Origin: Salpingoeca rosetta
Taxonomy: Eukaryota > Opisthokonta > Choanoflagellata > Craspedida > Salpingoecidae
DNA: 17,500 nt
Direction: 5' to 3'
Assembly: GCF_000188695.1 (NCBI RefSeq)
Contig: NW_004754914.1
Location: forward strand, 1,205,632-1,223,131
The position numbers were made by a program, and so were the translations under genes. The notes under the pieces were generated by a model that saw only the letters and a program-made list of their open reading frames with translations, searched no databases and had not been told where the DNA came from. How positions within the stretch are numbered: position 1 is the stretch's first letter; each line of letters starts with the position of its first letter. This document shows, in pieces, positions 1 through 15,933 of this stretch.

Positions 1-20
1 TCGTGTGTCGTCGTCGTGTG

Positions 21-24
<4 letters not shown>

Positions 25-68
<44 letters not shown>
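25..68. repeat. (TG)n microsatellite
   Basis: A nearly pure dinucleotide run of about 22 units at the left edge, followed by GAGAGAGCGAGAG. It lies in the receptor kinase intron downstream of the last visible exon. Confidence 0.9.
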
Positions 69-71
<3 letters not shown>

Positions 72-181
72 AGAGAGCGAGAGAGCGATCAGCGATGCAA
101 CCAAAACACAACTCATCAAACGCTGTCACACCTCCACTAACTTGCCCCTCCCCTTTCATCCCCACGTGCACTCTGCCTGAC

Positions 182-6584
<6,403 letters not shown>

Positions 6585-6853
6585 TCACGGCAACCGAGAA
6601 GAGCGGGGAGGGGAAAGACTAAACGTTGGAGACACCGGCGATGAAGAAGTAGAAGAAAACGAAGCAGCAAGGGAGCGACTGATGTTGGTGGGTGTGTTGG
6701 TGGGGGTGGGTGTCTCTTCTTCTTCGTGCAAGCTGCTGCAGGCGGCTGCCTGTTGTTCCTTCGGAGGAAGAGCCAGGCAGGACCGCGGGGCGGTTGTGGA
6801 GAATTGGAGGAAGATATTAACGGCTATCGACAGCAGCAACAACGAAGGCAGCG
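6585..6853. promoter_or_regulatory. Shared head-to-head promoter region, RTK / pseudokinase
   Basis: Only 269 bp separate the two divergent start codons, so core promoters and 5' leaders of both genes must overlap here or lie inside the neighbour. No TATA box is obvious. The plus strand is purine-rich (GAGCGGGGAGGGG; GAAGAAGTAGAAG), and a minimal uORF (ATG AAG AAG TAG, 6641-6652) precedes the pseudokinase start. A second upstream ATG at about 6679 opens a longer frame overlapping the start of exon 1. Transcript starts cannot be seen from sequence. Confidence 0.5.
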
Positions 6854-7697
6854 ATGGGCGGCTGTGGGAGCAGACCAAGTGGCGATGATGAGGATGCGTT
6901 GGGGTTGGACGTGGTGATGGCTGCGGTGTGTGGGGAGGACAACGAAGATGCACAGAAACCACGCATCATGACACAACGGCCGACGATGGGCAAGCCGCTT
7001 TGCTCAACAGCAAAACCTGCTGGCGGTGATTTGACGCTTCACACCGGCAGCTACATGGATCAAGGTGTGTGTGTGTGTGCATGTATGTGATTGTGTGTGT
7101 GGTGTGATTGTGTATGTTTCTGTGTGTTGTGCGCGTGTGTGTATTGTGTCATTGTGTGTTGAGTATATGTGTGCGTACACACGCACACACGCATACATTA
7201 CTGTGTGGTGTGTTTGTGCGCCGCTGTGGCTATGCTACACGATCTTGTGTCACCGAGCTCACTGTGGACACGCTCGCTCTCGCAGGGTACAAGATTCAGT
7301 GTTTGGTGGGCAAGCTGCAAGTTTCAAAAGACAACAACCAAGAGGCATTGAAAGCCATCGTGCAAATGGTGCGCCGCAATGGACCTTGTCGCAAGTGCTC
7401 GCGTGTGCTTGTGCTTGTGGGCGTGTGTGTGTGTGTGTGTGCTGTTGCGTATGTGAGAGCAAACATGGGTTTGTGGCTTTGTTAGCGGTTGATTGGGGTT
7501 GTTGTGTTTGTCATCTCTTCTCTGCTCACTCAATACTGCACATGCTTTCTTTCGCAATACAGGCGCAAGTGCAGGATACGCACGTCTTGAAACAGATTGG
7601 CTTCTTCCCATCAAACAAGGCACTCTTCGTTCTGTTTGAGGTCTGGATTCAACCACTCGTCATGTATCGCATCGCCGAGCCGTTCAAAGTTATGCAC

Positions 7698-7761
<64 letters not shown>

Positions 7762-8475
7762 GCACGCACGCAGAGCAGCAGCAGCAGCATCACCTACGCT
7801 CAGACGCTTTTCTTGTTGTTTCTATTCTGTCGCTCACTCACTCGCCACACCTCTCTGCGCTGGTTTGTAGAATGGCGACAAGACCCTGCTGGATTATCTG
7901 AAGGAGAAAGGGGACAGCCTGTCGCTGAAGCAAAGGCTGAAGATATTGGCAGACATATCTGATGGCATGGCCGCCCTTGATGACGCCGGATTTGCGCACG
8001 GAAACCTCAGCGTACGTGTACCAGCGGCTGTCTGGTTGTGTATGTGTGTGTATGTGTGTGTGTGTGTGTCTGTGTGCGTGTGTTTGCATTTGTGTGCGCG
8101 CGCGCGTGTGTGTGTGTGTGTACCTGTGTGCTTGCATGTGTGTCTGTGTTCGCATTTGTGTGTGCGTGTGTGTGTGTATGTGTACATACGTGTGCACGGT
8201 TGAGTGCATTGTAACACACGACTGTTTGCTCACCGCCCGCCAACGTTGCAACTCTTCGCACCCCAACCTCCCTCCCCTTTCTCTCGCACAAACACACCGC
8301 TCACACAACAACACCTGCACGTGGGAGCAGTGTGCGACGTGTGTGGTTGAGACGAGTCCGCTTGCCTTCAAGGTTGGGCCGTGGGCCGGACGCTCGGTCC
8401 TCAACGCCATTCGCACCGCGCCCGAACTCCTGCAGGACGGTGCTGACGACGCCGCCACCAGCCACGCAGATGCAT

Positions 8476-8512
<37 letters not shown>

Positions 8513-9120
8513 TGTGTGTGTGTGTCTGTGTGTGTGTCTGTGTGTGTGTGAGTGTGTGTGTGTGTGTGCGCGCATGTATGCTCCTTGTACGTTTGTGTAT
8601 TGGGCTCACTTTTCCCATTTCACTTGTTGTGTTGCCGCTGCTGCTGTTTATGCTGCTGCTGCTGCTGTTCATGCGCGTGTGTGCGAAAGGCGTTTGGGGT
8701 GCTGGTGCTCGAGGTGTTTGGCTGCGGCGTTCTGCCTGTTGATGACCCCGACAATGACGAGCTGTGGCGCGACAAGATCACGGCAGGCGACGTCACCCTC
8801 CCGACAGATGCGCTGCCAACCGCTGTTGCCGCTGTTGTTGATGCGTGTTTCGCTGCGCCAGACAGCAGACCAGACTTTTTCTGGCTCCGGGCAGAGTTCC
8901 AGGTGTGTGTATGTGTGTGTGTATGTGTGTGTGTGCGCGCGCATGCGTGTGTATGTCTGTCTGTTGGTCGGTCTGTCTGTCTGTGTGTCTGCGTCTCTTT
9001 CTCTCTGTCTCTGTGTATCTGGAGAGATCCCATGCTTCTACGTCCGTCCCATCACATGACTCACCTCAGCCATCAACTTCACCGCCACCACAACAGGACC
9101 AGTATGAGCAGTGCACATGA
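6854..9120 (+). CDS. Membrane-anchored tyrosine-kinase-like pseudokinase
   Basis: A kinase-fold protein without an intact active site, so probably a scaffold or allosteric regulator. Exons: 6854-7064, 7286-7368, 7563-7688, 7871-8011, 8331-8477, 8690-8902, 9025-9120. Phases agree throughout, giving 338 residues and a TGA stop. The N-terminus MGGCGSRPS has Gly2, Cys4 and Ser6 of a myristoylation/palmitoylation signal. The fold follows tyrosine kinase order: GSYMDQGYK (degraded Gly-loop), CLVGKLQV (possible beta3 K80), HVLKQIGFF, PLVMYRIAEPF hinge, LLDYLKEKG, then HGNLSCAT in place of HRDLAARN, FKVGPWAG in place of K-x-x-DFG, APELL, DAWAFGVLVLEV and RPDFFWLR. There is no SH2 or SH3 region. The tail ends DQYEQCT. 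The last exon is the least certain; its acceptor ctggag|AGATCC is weak. Confidence 0.85.
7702..7757. repeat. (AC)n microsatellite
   Basis: About 28 units in pseudokinase intron 7689-7870, starting about 13 nt after the donor. Confidence 0.92.
8012..8330 (+). other. Pseudokinase intron 4, 319 nt
   Basis: The longest pseudokinase intron. It starts gtacgt, carries degenerate (GT)n to about 8195, then a pyrimidine-rich stretch (CTCCCTCCCCTTTCTCTC) before the acceptor GGGAGCAG. No gene or structured RNA is recognised in it. Confidence 0.75.
8476..8568. repeat. (TG)n microsatellite at a splice donor
   Basis: Starts in the last codon of pseudokinase exon 5 (TGG|gtgtgt), so the donor is the beginning of the repeat itself. 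CTG interruptions occur from about 8511. Confidence 0.88.
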
Positions 9121-9556
9121 CAGCGTTGCCTCTGTACGTGTGTGTGTGTCTGTGTGTGTGTGTCTGTCTGTGTGTGTCTGTGTATGTGTGTCTGTGTGTC
9201 TGTGTGTGTATGTCTGACGTTTGTGGAATCGGGCCCTCTCCCTTGTTTTGTTCAGAATTGCTTTTCATCTCGTTACGTTACAATTGCACGAGTTTCGCTT
9301 CCGTGACTTTCCCTTGCTTAGCGATGTATTGGCTGAGCGCGTGAACGTGCGCGTGCATGTGTGCATGTGTGTGTGGGTGTGATAACAGTGAACAGTGAAC
9401 GGTGAACAATGGGATTGTAACGACAGAGAAAACTGCTTGCCAAGAGGAAGAAGAGCAAAGGATAACGGGCGGGGAAGTGCATGTGCACACGCAACAGCAA
9501 CAGCAACAGCATCAGCGTGTGTGCGCGCGCGTGTGGATGCGTGACGGCACACGTGC
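9121..9556. other. Tail-to-tail intergenic region
   Basis: It lies between the stop of the pseudokinase and the stop of the GH28-like gene and must hold both 3' ends. The first part carries (TG)n with TCTG interruptions (about 9138-9212). A small (CAG/CAA) tract lies at about 9490-9510. I see no AATAAA on either strand here, so polyadenylation signals are probably variant. No further gene is supported. Confidence 0.5.
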
Positions 9557-9752
9557 TCAGCTGACACAGTGCACGTGCGTTTCCGTGACGTCGCTGGCGC
9601 CATCGTGGTTGAAACAAGTGCCAAACCACGGCTGCCGCACCCCTTCAAACGTCACAAGGATGTTCTTGAGCGTCTGTTGTGCATGCGTGGGTGCGTGCGT
9701 GCGTGTGTGCGTGGGTGCGTGCGTGCGTGTGTGTGTGTGTGTGTGTGCGTGC

Positions 9753-9801
<49 letters not shown>

Positions 9802-10901
9802 TATGTGTGTATGTGTGTGTGAATAAAAGGGTGTTTTGGGGGGTGGTTGTGAGTAGCAGTTGGACAAGCAAGCCCGAACACCAACAAAAAACAAAAAACA
9901 AAACCAGCAGCAGGACGCGCGACCACGTCGACTACCACCACCACCACCACCACCAGTGCAAGAAGACTCACGGCCTGCGTGCGCTCGAAGTAGAAAGCAT
10001 CTGCCTGTGCAATCTTTCGGCAGTAGTACGAGCACGTGGGCCCGTCGCGCGCTGATGAAGCACACGTGGGCAACGCGGTGGGATGTGACAGTGAGTGTTG
10101 GTACAGTAAAGAAACTCTGCAGTGACTGCCAATAGCATGCACACACACAAAAACGCACACACACATACAATCACAAGCAGAGCACACACACACACACATA
10201 CATACAATCACAAGCAGAGCACACACACACACACACGTACAATCACAAGCAGAGCACACACACACACACACGCACAGAATGACACACACACACACACAAT
10301 TCTTCGGACCTGATGGGCGCCTGTCGTGTGTTCCCATGCAAGGGATTGCGTCATACACGTGATCGGCTGCGAAACATGGTGGCCCTTCACCAGAGCTGCA
10401 CAATGCAAACATGGCCCACAATGAGAGTGTGTACTTGTATTCGTGCATGCGTGTCCGCAAGTGGCAGGAGAGCACATGAGCAAGAACGCAGAAAATGCCG
10501 GAACAAGTTAGTTATGTGACTACGACCACGACAGCAGCCGGTACAGCGATGGACCTGTAGTTGCCAAAGAGAACGACGGTGAAATCGACGTTTGTGAACG
10601 TGATGTTCGAGATGCCGTGCGCGGCGCCGCTGACGAATATTCCGTTTTCCGCTGTTGGGGGCAGGGCAGTGCAGCCATACGCAACACATGCAGTACACAT
10701 TGTTGTTCGCGTGAGGCGTAGATGGTGGTGGTGGTGGTGGTGGTGATAACACAGCAGCGGACCGGAATGCCAAGCGCAGATGCGATGTGGATTGGAAGAA
10801 AACACGGGGACACTAGCACAAGCACACTCACACACACACACACTCACTCAATCACACACTCACACACTCACTCACTCACGCACACACACACTCACACATT
10901 C

Positions 10902-10933
<32 letters not shown>

Positions 10934-12356
10934 TCCCACATTGGGCGCTGATGTTGAAAAAGTGGATGTCGTGGATGTTGCCGACAGGTGGTCCGCCCGC
11001 CCGCCGCTCAGATGTGATCACGATCGGCTCGCCGTTGCCCCACCTGGCACCGAAGCACGCACGTGCACAATGTCAATGAGATGTGTGTGTGGGGGGGGGG
11101 GTAGGTGGGCGGTGTAAGTGAGTGAGCAGGTGTGTGAATCTGTGTGTGAATCTGTGTGTGAACCTGTGTGTGAACGTCAGGGCATCTGTGCCGAGCGAGT
11201 GCTCACCAGCGTGGGGCGCTGTAACGTGTCTGGAGACCAATGTTGGACCAGGTCACGTTGTAGATGCTTCCCTGACATGACACACGCGATGGACAAGGAG
11301 TGTGAATATGGTGTGGGGAGGATGGGTGCAAGTTTCATACCATGCGATGATACATGCACGCAACTGCACACACATACACAACATCAACACTCACACACAC
11401 ACACACACACACACACAACACTAGCACACACAACACTCACACTCACACGCACTACACTAGCACACACTACACCAAGTGCAGTGCAATTGTGAACGAACGT
11501 TTGAGCGCTGCTGGATGGCGAGGCCGCTGTTCGTGTCGAGGATGGCAATGTGGTCGAACAGAACGTTGTACATGTCCTCGTCCGTGTTGCTGCCAAACTT
11601 GATGGCGTGGCTCTGGCTGCGGATCGAGCAGTTGTGCACATACACATTCGCCAGCGGGCCCATGCCCGCCGTCGACTGGTAGCAGCACCAACCCGCACAC
11701 ACGAAATCAGGACACACACACACACACATCACACGTGCACGCAGTGTTTACGCGCGCACATTGAGCGTCTGTGAGCCTCAGCAATCATTGGGGGAAGGAG
11801 AAACAGGTGAGATCAGCCATGGGGAGTTCCTCCAACTTCAAATACAACCTCAAATACAACCCCATGATATCGCCTTTCGTCATCCCCATCCTTGTTCGCC
11901 CTCGCTTGGGGCATCATCGTCACCTTGAGACAGATGCCGTCGTCTGCAACGTCGATGATGGAGTTGCGGATGGTCACGTCGATCGAGCTGTCGGGGTCAA
12001 TCCCGTCGTTGTTCGGGAACCGCGAGTCGCCGTGGATGTACACGCTGTCCACTGGCAAACGTGTACACGCGCACGCACACAAGAAGGGCGGTTCGTGGTG
12101 TGTGAATCAGAGTGCACGATGTGACATGCGTGAACGTGTCTTGTTTCTCAGCCGCTAACGCTCGGTACTGGTTGCGCAATGATGAGGTGGATGCATTTGT
12201 GCTGTGCAACAGCAACAACAGCAGGAACAGCAACGGCAGCAGCGTACCGAGGACACGGCGGCTGGCTTGGATGTGCACGTGCCAATCAGATGCGTTCAGC
12301 ACCGAGATCTCACGCAGCACCACGTCCGTGGCGTTGTGCACTGAGGGGTATAAAGT

Positions 12357-12433
<77 letters not shown>

Positions 12434-13397
12434 TCGTGAACGATGGAGTGCGAAGACAGTGAGGCATTTGTGAGTGTGAGAAGCAAATGAGTGTGAAGCA
12501 GGAAAGCGTGCGCACTTGTACAAGTTCGTGTCGGTGTGTCCTTTTTCAGTGTCAAGCACTGTGTGAGTTGCACGTTACTGAGGACATACTCAGCACACCC
12601 GATTGCATGTCACATCGACGGCTGTGAAACTCACTGAAGATGACGCGGGGGCGAGAGCCGTCGGGTTTCGTTGGGTTGAAGCGGTTGTCCTTTGCGCTGT
12701 ACGAGGCAATGTAGTGCTCGGCGTTTCCGTACAGCGTGCCGCCGCCTTCCACAGTCACATTCTGGACATGCTCAAGGTGCAGGAGGGCGTGGGTACAGTT
12801 TGGCACGGAGCTCAGCAGCCGTGCCTGCTGTGCAATGAAAAGCACTGAGTTGCTTGGAGCATACACGTCCGCCACAGTGAAGTCTCCGCCCTAACGCGGA
12901 AGCGTTGTAGGTGTGTGTGTGTATGTGAAGGGGGGAGTTGTTGGTGAGTGGCCGTGTTGTTGTGCGAGTGAACTTTGGGCGCATGCAAGCACACACAAAC
13001 ACACACACAGTCACAACAGCCTCCTGTGCCCAGTTGACCCATGTCCACGATCACACACACACACGCACACTGATGCAGACACAGCACATAGAATACACAC
13101 ACTCTCTCATCAACACACACTCTCTCACGCTCATACTCCACCCCAAGTCACCCTCTGACACACACACACCTGCACGCAGACTGTGCCAGTGGAGGCCACG
13201 GCGGCGTTGAACGCACGGTGCATGGCCAGTGTGTTGTTCAGCCATGCCTCGGGGTCACCGGCAACAGCACCAAAGTCGCGGGGATCCTTGCATCCGTGTG
13301 GAACCTCAACAGCAGCTGTATCCTCGCCCACCACGCCGTGGGCTGCAGCCCCTCCAAAAACCACAATCGCCACCACCAACACAAGCCACTGCACCAT
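9557..13397 (-). CDS. Secreted GH28-like (polygalacturonase-type) parallel beta-helix protein
   Basis: Probably a secreted carbohydrate-active enzyme of glycoside hydrolase family 28, the pectin-acting family. Exons: 13397-13170, 12890-12635, 12340-12248, 12051-11924, 11675-11499, 11271-11207, 11043-10940, 10651-10555, 10395-10310, 10051-9972, 9673-9557. All are phase-consistent and total 476 residues, a normal length. The start is the ATG directly preceding a signal peptide (MVQWLVLVVAIVVFGGAAA). Family landmarks in order: CKDPRDFGAVAGD near the N-terminus; VTVEGGGTLYGNAEHY; the NNDGIDPDSS motif (Asp208); VADDGICLK (Asp229, Asp230, 21 residues on, as in known polygalacturonases); SQSHAIKFGS (His258 at the GHG position); WWGNGEPIVITSERR; SENGIFVSG. 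The RIK position reads GLAIQQR, so the canonical Arg/Lys are missing. The substrate may not be plain polygalacturonan. The Cys-rich C-terminus (CSYYCRK, GTCFNHDG) is not recognised. Confidence 0.87.
9686..9822. repeat. (TG)n / TGCG microsatellite
   Basis: Occupies the 3' half of GH28-like intron 10 (9971-9674). The coding strand is therefore (CA)n leading to the acceptor GCACAACAG of the last exon. Confidence 0.9.
10166..10271. repeat. Three-copy minisatellite, 35-37 bp unit
   Basis: The core TACAATCACAAGCAGAGCAC begins at 10166, 10203 and 10238, each followed by an (AC)n arm of slightly different length. It lies in GH28-like intron 9 (10309-10052). Confidence 0.88.
10720..10744. repeat. (GGT)n microsatellite
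   Basis: About 8 units in GH28-like intron 7 (10939-10652). Confidence 0.85.
11131..11176. repeat. 12-bp tandem repeat, about four copies
   Basis: Units TGTGTGTGAATC, repeated and drifting to TGTGTGTGAACC, in GH28-like intron 6 (11206-11044). Confidence 0.8.
12359..12430. repeat. (TG)n microsatellite, 36 units
   Basis: A perfect run in GH28-like intron 2. On the coding strand it is (CA)n ending about 18 nt before the exon 3 acceptor (ATACCCCTCAG). Confidence 0.95.
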
Positions 13398-13524
13398 TTC
13401 GATGGTTCGTTTGGTCCATGGAAAAGTAAATGAAGATATACCAAATCTTCCGTAACCACTCGAAACCAACCAAACAAACAACAACAACAACAACAACAAC
13501 AACCAACAACAACAACTAACAACA
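13398..13524. promoter_or_regulatory. 127-bp bidirectional promoter, GH28-like / CAP-Gly gene
   Basis: Start codons of the two divergent genes are only 127 bp apart. The interval contains an AT-richer piece (GAAGATATACC, about 13432-13442) and then an imperfect (CAA)n tract up to the plus-strand ATG. Both genes must initiate within this interval or inside each other's first exons. Confidence 0.5.
13478..13524 (+). repeat. Imperfect (CAA)n tract directly before the CAP-Gly gene start
   Basis: CAAACAAACAACAACAAC continues to AACAACAATGG. It forms the 5' leader immediately upstream of the ATG, giving an A at -3 and G at +4. Leaders of CAA repeats are unstructured in RNA, which would favour efficient scanning; that is inference. 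Confidence 0.8.
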
Positions 13525-15857
13525 ATGGATGAAGATGAACGGTGGGACGATGTTGTTGCGGCGGTGAAGGAAGGTAGCAAGCTGGGAGGGGCACGGCGTG
13601 TCCAGCAGGAGATCCCAGTGAAGAAGCCATACGAAATCGGACGCGCAGTGCTTGGTTGGTGTATTATGTCGTCGTGCTCGTGTGTGTGTTGATGTTGCAG
13701 CGGTGGGTGGTTGTTTGGGAGAGTGGACGTGCAAAGTTGTGCCCACAGCCTGCCGATCTGCTTATCTCATTCCTATTTACACACACAACACACACACACA
13801 CACACACACACAATACACACAACACACACAACACACACACGCACAATATTGGCGGTCGCTTGCAGGATCACACACCAGTGCGTGGGGTAGTACGGCTCCC
13901 GAGGGTGATGCCGGCGAACATGATGACGGTGAGGACGAAGATGATGATGTCAGTGACGATGATGTCAGTGATGGCGACGCGTATGATTCGCCCGCAGCCG
14001 AAGGTACCGCTGCACATGCTTCCTTGCCGTCGCAGCTGCAACGAGCCAGCAGAACACGCAATGCCGTTGTGCAGCGCACCACCGTGCTGGAGGACGATTC
14101 AGATGACAGCAACGCCAACGATGATGATGATGATGATGGCGATGATGATGAGGAGGGTCCCGAGCGCACATCGCGACGAGACAGCGACACGGGGTTTGCG
14201 TCTCGTCTTCGCCGCATCAGCCGCGGCCGGGTCAGTGGCGATGGCAGTGATAGCGATGCCAGCGCCTTTACGGACGTGATGCCGTCGAAGAAGCGTGCCC
14301 GATCAAAAGCAGGCGCATCGCGCCGAATGCACGTTGACGTGGTGCGTATTTGACTCGGCCGCCAAGCTGTTGTGCTCCACATTTCGAGATGGGCTGCTTC
14401 ACATGTCTCCAAAGTGTTGTTGGTCCATACACACACACGCACGCGCTCTCTCTCCCTCTCTTTCTCTCTTGCACACCACAAACCGCTCACATGCACACCA
14501 CAAACACACGACACTCATCTACACACACATACGCACACACAAACCACAAACAACGCGCTTGCTGTTGTGTACGTGCTTGTCTGCTGCACACAGGCCCGAC
14601 CGCTGCTTGCTCGCTATCGCAAATCAACTGCAGGTAACATGCGTCTCTTTGCATGAACCATTGATGCAACCCCGGATATTACACATGAACGATCCTCCTG
14701 ATCAAATACCCACTATCACGGGTTTAACATGACATTTTCGGCTGCTTTCCTTGCCCTTGTTGTCTGTCTGGTTTGCGCTGGTTGCAGTTGGGATTGCGCT
14801 GACCAAAGCAGATGTTGGGAAGCGCGTGAATGTCGACGGTTTTGGCCACGGTGTTCTCCAATATGTCGGCACAACAGGTGTGATGGTGACGCTCCAGCTT
14901 ATGGCTGGAGAAAACCATGACGACGAAGGCATGGAGGAAGGGAGAGTTTGATGAGTCAAACCGCCCTATTCGTTCAATGTGCAGTGTTCTCACCAGAGCA
15001 TCTGACACTTGCTCTGATCTTCTTCGATGGCATATGCACACACCCACTCCATAGAACGCTCACTTGCACGCACACACACGCACACACGCACGCACACACA
15101 CACACACATATATGCATACACACACATTTATGCACACACAAAAAACCCCCCGCTAGAGTTTGAGCGGCAGGCTGGAGTGTGGCTCGGCGTTGAACTGGAC
15201 GATGCAAATGGACGACACAATGGAACAGTGGACGGTACACATCGCTGCATTGGTTGCATTTGCCATGCCTGCAACACCCCCCCCCCCTGGTGACTGCTGT
15301 GCTGAAAGTTGCGGCAGCTCACGAGAGCATTCTGCCATTCATGCCTCACGTGCTCACAACTGCACACAACGGTCCCCATCCCTGTCTGTTCAGGTGTGCG
15401 GTACTTTGATGCAAAACCAAACCACGGCCTGTTTGTGAGCATGCGCTCTGAAAAGGTGCACGTGCTACCAACCGCCCTCCAGTCAACGAAGGAACAGGTG
15501 GGGTGAACACATGATGAAGTATGTGTGTATGTGTGTGTGTGTATGTGCGTGTGTGCGTGTGTGCGTGTGTGCGTGTGTGCGTGTGTGCGTGTGTGCGTGC
15601 GACGGTGCGGCTTAATACCAGCTATTCTGTGCGTTGTTGTGTATGTGTGTGTGTGTGTCTCAACTGCACATGTGCGCTTTGCATTGCAACAGGAGCCGCA
15701 AGCGCGCGATGCAGCCAGCCACGATGGCGGTGGCGATGACGACCAAGACGATGAAGCGGACACCGTGTCCAGGCCATTCCTGAAACAGGCCTGGCACGCA
15801 CCGACACAGCCATCCACATCAGACATTCCAACCTCGCTACCATCAGGTCTCACTTGT

Positions 15858-15933
<76 letters not shown>

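Larger units (their letters stand above)
7041..8902 (+). other. Degenerate kinase domain of the pseudokinase
   Basis: Aligned by eye with the neighbouring receptor kinase, the domain spans about residues 62-307. Lost: Gly-loop glycines; the alpha-C Glu (the segment reads QEALKAIVQM); the catalytic Asp (Asn185 in HGN); the Asn of the catalytic loop (Thr190); the DFG Asp (VGPWAG). Kept: a Lys at the beta3 position (K80), APE (217-219), the alpha-F Asp (D234 in ADAW) and the late Arg (SRPDFFW). Structural residues are thus conserved while the phosphotransfer and Mg-binding residues are not. This is the pattern of a pseudokinase under selection, not of a decaying gene: no frameshift or stop occurs in any exon. 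Confidence 0.85.

Noticed and set aside
9823..9828. AATAAA on the plus strand
   Set aside because: It sits about 700 bp past the pseudokinase stop and inside an intron of the opposite-strand gene, so it is unlikely to be that gene's poly(A) signal.
10166..10271. CRISPR-like spaced repeats
   Set aside because: The 'spacers' are (AC)n of varying length, there are only three copies and the context is a eukaryotic intron; it is a minisatellite.
9645..10475. 276-residue minus-strand open frame
   Set aside because: A chain of real GH28-like exons and repeat-rich introns read through in one frame; THTH and CVCV stretches are repeats.
13131..13580. Extended GH28-like start at 13580 with a Leu-rich run
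   Set aside because: This upstream frame overlaps the CAP-Gly gene's first exon, and its Cys/Leu run is the antisense of the (CAA)n tract. The ATG at 13397 gives a clean signal peptide by itself.
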